64,000 nt of DNA, taken from the NCBI RefSeq assembly GCF_963678635.1, contig NC_087062.1, positions 8,360,193 through 8,424,192 of the forward strand, in the 5' to 3' direction. Below are positions 41,001 to 50,000 of the stretch, piece by piece. This DNA is from Symsagittifera roscoffensis (lineage: Eukaryota; Xenacoelomorpha; Acoela; Convolutidae). Below the pieces are notes generated by a model. It was not told the origin of the DNA. It saw only the letters and a program-made list of their open reading frames with translations, and made no database searches. Position numbers and translations under genes: made by a program. Within the stretch, counting starts at the first letter, position 1. Each line of letters starts with the position of its first letter.

Positions 41001-44000
41001 CATCCAAAATTCTCATGAGTCGATACATTAACGAAAGTCATTGTAATCATGCCTGAATCAATTCACTAATAATCGCGCCAAAGATATGTATTGACTTGAA
41101 AAAATATTTGATACTGTAAATCATGACATTTTAATTGCAAAGCTATATTTTATTGTTTTTTTGCAAAACGTTTGGACCTGCTAAATAGTATTCTGGTGAT
41201 AGATATCAATATGACAAAACCGATAAAGGAATGATTTAATACAAACAAATTTCACGTGGTTTACGCAAGGTTCAGTGTTAGGACCGCTGCTTTCTCTGTT
41301 TTAAATTAATGATTTAAAAATGGATTGCAAGAAAATGAGTCTGTTTTGTTTGTAGACGATTCTACGTTTTTCCATATTGACTAAACGAACCTTGGTCGTT
41401 TTGTTGAAAATATAAACTCTGTAAGAACTAGTCCGAAAGGAACAACTCAAACAACACCGATTCAAAGTACCAGTAGAAAAAATTTGGAAAATTATCGTTA
41501 GCAAACTTTGGGAAAAGAAACAAAATTGAATGGTTACTGTAAGACCTGAGCTCAAAATTCAGTATTGAGCTCAAAAGAACTTGCAAATTCTTGTGGTTTT
41601 CTCTACAAGACTAGAATCTGTTTTTCAGGAAATGAATGGTAATTTTCATAAATCCATGTTACAAATGTAGTATAATAATGTATTTAGGTGTATGGCTGCA
41701 TAAATAAACAAAAATCAAATCAACAAAAAATTTCAAAAAAATGAGAATAGTTTTTTCAAACAAAAACCTGAATCCGAGCCTGAACTTTTAGTATTTAAAA
41801 TGTTTTGCCAACAAATTTTCAAAATTCTGTTCAAGTAAATAATCATGAGAAAAATTGAAATTAAAATCGGAACATTTCTACAGTAGTTCCCAAATAATTT
41901 TGTCATCTACTTAGTGTTGTCAGACTACTTATATGAAAAAAAAATCACAGACCACAAAATCTTTGCCAAAAAATTTGTTGCAACTATGTGCTTCGGATAA
42001 ACAACAGTAATTTTTTATTTAGTTTTTTAATAAAAATCATCCGTTTTTGAGCACATTTTACTTCACCTTCCGCTTGTTGAGTAGGACTACTCTTCGGGAA
42101 ACACTGCAGGTAATATTGAATGATTAAAAGTTTTGTATTTAACAGTATTTTATATCAAACTTCAAGCAATTAGTCTTTTCTTTTCAGATAGCTCTGAGAT
42201 GATTCAAATGCCAGGAAAATCCAATACTTGAAAATAGGTTTCAATCAAATTTTTGTTAAAAAAATAACAGAGAAATATACACGTTTTTCTGACCGAGATA
42301 GGTTTCTTAAAAATTTTCAAAAGACAGTGAAAAAAAAAATTTAAATTTTGCACAAAGTTTGTACAACAATTTTTGGTCAGACGGGATCTGATTGCTATTT
42401 TATGATACTTAATTTAAAATAGAGAAAAACTCTCAAAATTTTTTTATGAAAGTACCACGAGACTTTGAAAACTTTGCTTGTTTGACTGCACTGCTTAATT
42501 CAAAATTTCTATGTGTATCGAATGTTATCAAAACATAAAATTTTTTATTGTGATATGAAGAAAAATGATACTGGAAAGAAGTTTTTGGTTGCACATAAAA
42601 TGTAAAATGAAATTAGGCCGTTTGTTTTTTCTTCATTAACCAAGCCCGAATTTTTGTATTTAGCGGCCCAGTTCTTAATGAAATCCTAAAACCTCTCATT
42701 TTTTTCCTAGGAACAGTTTTTCTGTTTCTTCAAGTGGTTTCATCTTTAAAAATTGCAATGTGTTTTTGAATTAAGCTAGTTATGCATTTATCTTTTACAT
42801 TTAACGTAGAATTCAAAAATTCAAAAACTCGAAATTAGCTGGTTGATTTTTTAAAGCGGCAAAACAATCCTCAACTCACTAATTTTTGATTTAAATACAG
42901 ATATTAAGGCTAAAGGGTACATTAAATAACCAATGGCGCATATAAACAAAAAAACGACCCCATAATTTGGCTTATTTTGATGGAAAAAGATGGGAAAATA
43001 AAAACTTTGCAAGTGCTAAGCGGCACGTATGCAAGTTGCCACAACCCACCCCTTCCCCCCCCCTCCCCCAGATCATACCTCTTCATATTTGACGAAAGAA
43101 GATTTGTCCCTGGCAATCAATTTAGCTTCCACAGCTCGTCTAAAGTGGTTCACAAAGCGAGCATATGTCTCACATAACTCAGGATCTGAAAACTAAAACA
43201 AAAACAGGCATTTATAACTAACAATTATAGACTATATCAAAGTATTTAAAATCTGAGTCAGATTTAAATATCTTTTTCCTAAAAATGTTTTCTTAGCTTG
43301 CAGTCTTTGATATTATTGATCAATATGAATATGTATTGTTTAAAAAATTGAATTTCATATGAAATTAAACTTTTTGTTCTTGAAAAAAGATGTAGCGCTG
43401 ATAGCAAAACAAATGGTTTACCTTTTTTTGTTAGACACGTTAGATGCTTGTTGAACTTAGTAAAAACTGAAAACTTCTTCTTGAAGAAAAAACCTACTGT
43501 TTCGAGAAGCAGTGGTCCAATTCTAGATCTGGGAGACCACAGCTGGACAGTAGTCTCCAACTTCAACAGGAATGTCTGGTGGGCCTTTAGGATATCTGGC
43601 ACCTTGTAGATCATGAATCGAACCAAGTACTCCTCACACGTGTCTGGCTTGTCAAACAGGGGTTGCAGAAACTTCTACAAGGAAATCAAAAAGTGAATTA
43701 TTGATAAGCGCTAGGAAGAAACCTTTTGCGGGAACCTTTTTTGAAAGTTGAAAAATTCGAGATAGCCGACCAGTAAACAGAAAGTTTAATCTTTTTTAAA
43801 ACTGGCTATAACTAACAATGCTAAATTAAATATTGTCTCATCCTAAGAGTGTTTTTTAATGTATCGAAAAACATGAAAAAAATAATTAATACGCTTTATT
43901 AAATCATCAAACAACGTTATGAAGGCTAAGTTTTAAGCATAATAAAAACTAGTGCTGTTTTTTGCACCAAATTGTCTCTTTTTGAAATTTTAATCTCAAT

Positions 44001-47000
44001 TTAGATTTGTGAGTAATATTCAATTTATTCCCGGTCGAACGGCAGTTATCAAAAGTCAAAAGTTCTCAGCTCTTCGATAGAACTCTTATAAACTCTGATA
44101 ATTGACACTTGTTACCTCTGTGAGGTACTCCAATGACGCCACGTAGCTTCTCTCTGTCTCCAGCATCGTCCTCAAAATATGCGCTACAGTGTCCTGAAAA
44201 TAGACACTTTTTTGTTTAAAAAAACTTAATAACTGTTGTTATTAAATAATTAATGACTTTTTAAACGGTATTTCTAAAAAAAAAAATTAAAATTTTTTTT
44301 TTTGAAAATGATATGTATATGTCTATTCTAAGTCTTATATATATATATATATATTCCGCAAAAAAACGTGGTAATGGATATGGTTTAAAACATTGGATAA
44401 AATACGGTTTTCATTAATAAACTGCCGAAAAGCCAATCGGCTGAATAACGTGAATTTTTCTAAGTTGAGTTGAGTTCGAGGCTCTATCTTAATCCTGCTA
44501 TTAAGTCCTGGTCTCAAGAGGTCTATAAAAATACTTGAAATGCGAGAATACTGTTAGATTAAGTTAAAACCATCTAATTTAATTTTGGTCTGACTAGTAA
44601 TGCTAGTCAGTGTTTACAATACGTATTCAGTGGTTTGTGCACGCGGATCTAGGAACTTCTCGAAGGGGGGGGGGGGTGCGGATTTTTAAAAAAAATTTTG
44701 AAAATTTTGTCGATCTTTTTTTAGGTCGACCAAATTGATTTTCCGAGGTCTTCCAAGTCACTGTAAAGAGTGTAATTCGACAAAACGCTCTGTAATTCTG
44801 GCAAATTTTTGAAAAAAGGCCAAAAACGGCGTTTTTAGGCACTTTTTGGAAATTTTTGACCAAAAAATCGCGTTTTTTTTGGCGCTCACTACCCCTTCAA
44901 AAGTAGTATATATTGTCGCCAAAGGCCACTTTAGGATATTTTTAGGGTCCGTCACCAAACGTGGATATCTCAAAATAGTACAAAGGGGGACCCTTCGCGT
45001 CGGCAGGAGGTCGAATCCCTGAAGGGGGGCCTAAATCCGCGACTGGGTTTGTGTAATGAATTCAAATTGGTTCGTAATAAATGTTTAACAATCAAATAAA
45101 AAACAAGAAGTCGCAACATAACTAAAACTTCGAAGGGGGTAGCAAAACACAATGAAACTGGCAAAAATGACGGTTATCGCTTTTGACAAGTTGAAGCTCT
45201 ATTGTTGAAACCGTTTTTAAATGAATTTGATTTAGAAATTCAGCTGTTAAATTTCCTTAACGAATATACCGTGCAAAATTTATACTTTAAATGTTACGTT
45301 TTTAAGCTAATTGTTTAGTCAGGCTAGGTTGACTTGGTCTTTTGTCTTTTTAGGGGGGAGGATGTTAACTTGATCCGTTTAGTCTTATAAAGAAAGAAAA
45401 AAATTATTTCTTCAATATCATGTTACAGAAAAAAACTAGAACTATGCATACAAAGCTTACTTAAATATAATTATAAATATCCATGCTATTACTTAATTGA
45501 AAAGGAAAATATAGATTAAAGATGCAACTCGCCTTCTGAAAGTGTAACCGTTTAAATTGAATGGGAGCGGATTTTCAAACAAACTTTGCCATTTTTTTGT
45601 ACTTCGTCGATATTGATTTTCCAAACTCTCACAGAATACACTAAAAATAAGACACCAATTTGGGAAAATTATCTGATCCACTGCTGAGTTTTTGAATACT
45701 CAGCACTTTTTGGAAAGCTTTTCATTCGTGGGGCAATGTATAAGAATCAATAGCTAGGAAACCGATTTTCAATAAAATCAAAACTGAATACTTCTTTGAT
45801 ATATTTCAATCTTCAAACACCTACCGTAACAAAAAACCAAGCATCTTTTTTGTTCCAACTTTCGTATTTATTATTTGTGCTCGTGGTGGTTTCTTTCTCC
45901 AGAAAAATTTCTACTGGTCAATTAGCAACTTCTGACAAACTCTTTTTAAACCACTCGAATCGTATTGATGCCCTCAGCTCAAATTAAAACAAGACTGCTC
46001 GTATCAGGGAGAAACCCTGAATGTTACGACTGCCTTTCAAGATTTATGGAGCAGTAATAACATAAATATCACTAAAAAATTGAATGTAAAAAAATAAAAT
46101 AAAAAAAAAATTATAAAATTTGAAAATTTTTCTATGAAAAGTATCCCCCACAAGCCACATAAAGTGCAAAAGAAAATTTTACGCTCATTGTAACAAATAA
46201 ATTAAGGCAAATAAGCTTCTTTTCTTTCGATTCATGTTAAAAGTTTGTCGAAAATGGCCAGTTAAAAAGTCGAAATTTGTCTGAAGAAAAAATTCCACCC
46301 CGAGCACAAATTTTCCGTTACTTTCGTTCCGAAAGTTGGAACAAAAAAAACTGCTCGTATCAGGGAGAAGCCCTGATAGTTCCGACTACCCTTTGAGGTC
46401 TATGAAGCAGTAATAACTTGAAAAAATAATTATATTAAGAAAACTGAGTTTCTTTTTTTTAATTAGAGATTTTTTTGTGAAAAACATCCCTTCACACGCC
46501 ATATAAAGTACAAAGTGATTGATTTCGCTCCTTTTAACAGATCAATTATGGCATATAAGGATCCTTGAACCAATTTTTTGGAACGTTTTCTAAGACGGAT
46601 TAAATCTCTGCCTACATGTTAATAGCGCGAAATATATCGCGCGTTAATTGTCCCAAATTGGCCGAAATGGCAATCTTTAAACCCCCATAATATTACAAAA
46701 AAGGATCACAGGTAAAATGTCTTTTCAAAATTAAGCTCAAGACAACAATACCTTTCGAATGATATAAAAAATTCCGTTTAAAATCTCTAAATAAAAAGTC
46801 GATGTGTGTCTGAAGAAAGAAAAAAACCCACCCCGATCACAAATATTCCGTTACTTTCGTTACGAAAGTTGGAACAATTACACCATTCGTGATTCTTACA
46901 ACAACACTCGTGAAGCTGCTTTTATATTCAGCGCAAAAACCAAAACAAATATCCCGTATTGTACATGATTTCATATTGTTGCAAATTGTAGAGGCTTAAA

Positions 47001-50000
47001 AAAGTTGATTGATTTATTTCAAAGCAAAACAAAACTGCTCGTATCAGGGCGAAGCCCTGAATTCTCCGACTGCCTTTTACGGTCTATTGAGCAGTAATAA
47101 CCTGATAAAATTAAATGTAATAAAACAAAACTAACATTTTTTAAAGAAAAATTGAGATTTTTTTTGTAAAACATCCCCCACACGCCATTTTAAGTACAAA
47201 GAAGAAAAATTTGCACCCATCGACAAACCACTTATGGCATATAAGCTTTATTGAACCAATTTGGAACGATTTCTAAGATGGATTAAATCTTCGCTTACGC
47301 GTTAATAGCGCGAAATATATGGGGCGTTATTTGTCCCAAATTAGCCAATATGGCAATCTTGAAACCATCATAATTTTATAAAAAATGATTACAGCTAAAA
47401 TAATTTTTCAAATTTAAGTCGAAGACAACAATAGCTTCCGAATGATATTTTAAAACTCCGTCAAAAATATCTAGTTAAAAAGTCGAAAATTGTCGGAAGG
47501 AGAAAACCCACCCCGAGCACAAATATTCCGTTACTTTCGTTACAAAAGTCAGAACAATAACGAAAACTTATGCAGGAGGGGAGTTGCTTTTCCAATTCAA
47601 AACACTTTCAAAAACCAAGAACAGCTAGCTATATTCAATTCAATTTAGCTGAAATTCTTTTTCTTTCACGCCCTGATTTCAGACTTTATCGTATAAGCTC
47701 CTATCCAATTATTTTTAATGAAAGCATAAACATAGAATAATTCAGCTCGGTTCATTGATTTACTCTCAAATAAGTATTCCAAAATCAATTGAAGATGGCT
47801 AATTAGTGACAATCTATCCCTTGCTAACTTTAAAATCTATCGCCTCGAAGTAAACATCGTTAGTGTTGGGGGTGAACACAATGCAGATTTTAATTTTCTC
47901 CTATTTTAAAAATAAATTTTTTGATCTATCTGAAAAGTAAAAACAAGCAGTTTTGTTCTGCATTATTCGTTGCTACAGACAAATATTTATGGCTCTTTTT
48001 CCTTTCCCGCCATCAATTTTATGGTGTAACCAGGGATTTTTCAAGGTTAAACATGAAGACCAAATATATTTGTCATGGCCTACTTAGTTCGCATGCCAAT
48101 TTTCGTAACATTCGGAAAATTTGAACAAAGTTTCAGCGGTAAAAATTTGCAGGAGGGTGAAAAAGAAAAAAGAGTCAAATTTTGGCTCTTTTCTAGTTCC
48201 CGCCCTTTCAAAATACCGAGTTTTATGTTTGTTTTACGTGTTATCACGGCTAAATGCGTGATGTTACGCTGTACAGTATGAAGAACAAATTTGTTCACAA
48301 TTGTCGATTTGTTCACCACACCAAATTTCATTGCAATATTCCAATGTATTTATATAAGCTTTTCGAAATTGATTTTGAAAGGGGGGAAACTGAAAAAGAG
48401 CCCAAATTTTAGTGACTATTCGTCACCATAACAATTCAAATAGTGGCTCTTTTTCCTTCCCCTCACCTGTAAAGTTATTGTTTTCTTTGTCCGATCATGA
48501 AAATTGGCATGTGGACTAATTAGGCTGGGTCAATTAGATTTATTCATTATAATTATAATAATTATAATCCATTTACATAAGTTGTTTCTGAGTCGCAAAA
48601 AATATAATTGATCATGGATGGGACAATTTTTATCTATTGATTCTTTTAATTTGTATAGTTCGTGTAAACTATTGACTTTTTATACAGAAAATGCGTTTCT
48701 ATTTTTTGAAAATCTTTTTCGTGTGATTTGTCTTTGTTTTTTTATAATTTTCCTTTTTATTATTTGTCGTTTTGTTCTAATGTATCCAACTGTTTGTGTA
48801 TGAGGTGTGATTACAAGATCGTTATTTTTTGTTTTCTATTTCACAGTTGTGTAAAACGATTGTTTTTTTAATTCCTAAATTTTTGAATGACATAAGGTTT
48901 AGGATGAGGGATGCAAGAAGTTTCTATTTCCTTAGACTGTTAGTCCTTACGATTTTTTGGTTAGCTTAACCTGGGTCTTTTTGTTCAGGTTTGGAGAGAA
49001 AAGTATATCGATTCCGAAGAATGAATTTTTACTTTCTCGTGGCTAGTCTAAGCTAAGGTGTTAACTTACTTAATCTTACTTAGGGGTAGTGATTGTGTTC
49101 AAGGGTTGGAGAATAGTAAATCGATCCACAAAGTTCAGGTATAATTAGAACGCAAGTAGTTCGTTAGATATTATTTTAAACTTACTGAGTCTAAGATCTA
49201 TCNNNNNNNNNNNNNNNNNNNNNNNNNNNNNNNNNNNNNNNNNNNNNNNNNNNNNNNNNNNNNNNNNNNNNNNNNNNNNNNNNNNNNNNNNNNNNNNNNN
49301 NNNNNNNNNNNNNNNNNNNNNNNNNNNNNNNNNNNNNNNNNNNNNNNNNNNNNNNNNNNNNNNNNNNNNNNNNNNNNNNNNNNNNNNNNNNNNNNNNNNN
49401 NNAGATCCCACACCACCCTACCCCTACGTATACCCGTACTACATAGTTACTTGTCCCGGTGGGGGTGTTTAGTGTTTAATGGGATGTGGTAAACGAGTGG
49501 GGAGGGGTGGTTTCTGGGCACTTTTTGGAAACTTACTACACATTGGCCTCTTCAAAATTACTATTTATTGGTCGCCCTGGACGAACGTGTTCGTTCGAGT
49601 TTTAAAAAAAATTGCAAAAAGTAGTATAATTATTTACAAAATTTAATCCATGCTTTTGGATTTTATGTACAAAACGTAATACATTATATAGGAAACAAAA
49701 ATAGATTAAAATCAATTATAATTGATTTTAATGCATTTTTTGTCAAAAATAATCGATTAAAATGGATTAAAAATTCATTACATTGTCTAAATTTGCCATG
49801 ATAATCGATTATAAAGACAACATTTTAACCAACAAAAATTCGTTATAATGAATTTTAACCATGAAACTTCGGTGCGGGATTTTCAAACCAATATGATTTT
49901 ACTGTTATGACCTGTGAAAGTTGAGCTCCTTGATAAACTTATTTTATTTGATCTCCCCGATTATTCTAAGATTGTACAAAAAAATTTCTTGAACAAATTA

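Noticed and set aside
13775-47556. Hairpin family as Helitrons
   Set aside because: Ends are not TC...CTRR, and the copy with both ends has inverted termini.
49145-49416. Long minus-strand frames across the N run
   Set aside because: They consist almost entirely of undetermined bases in the assembly gap.
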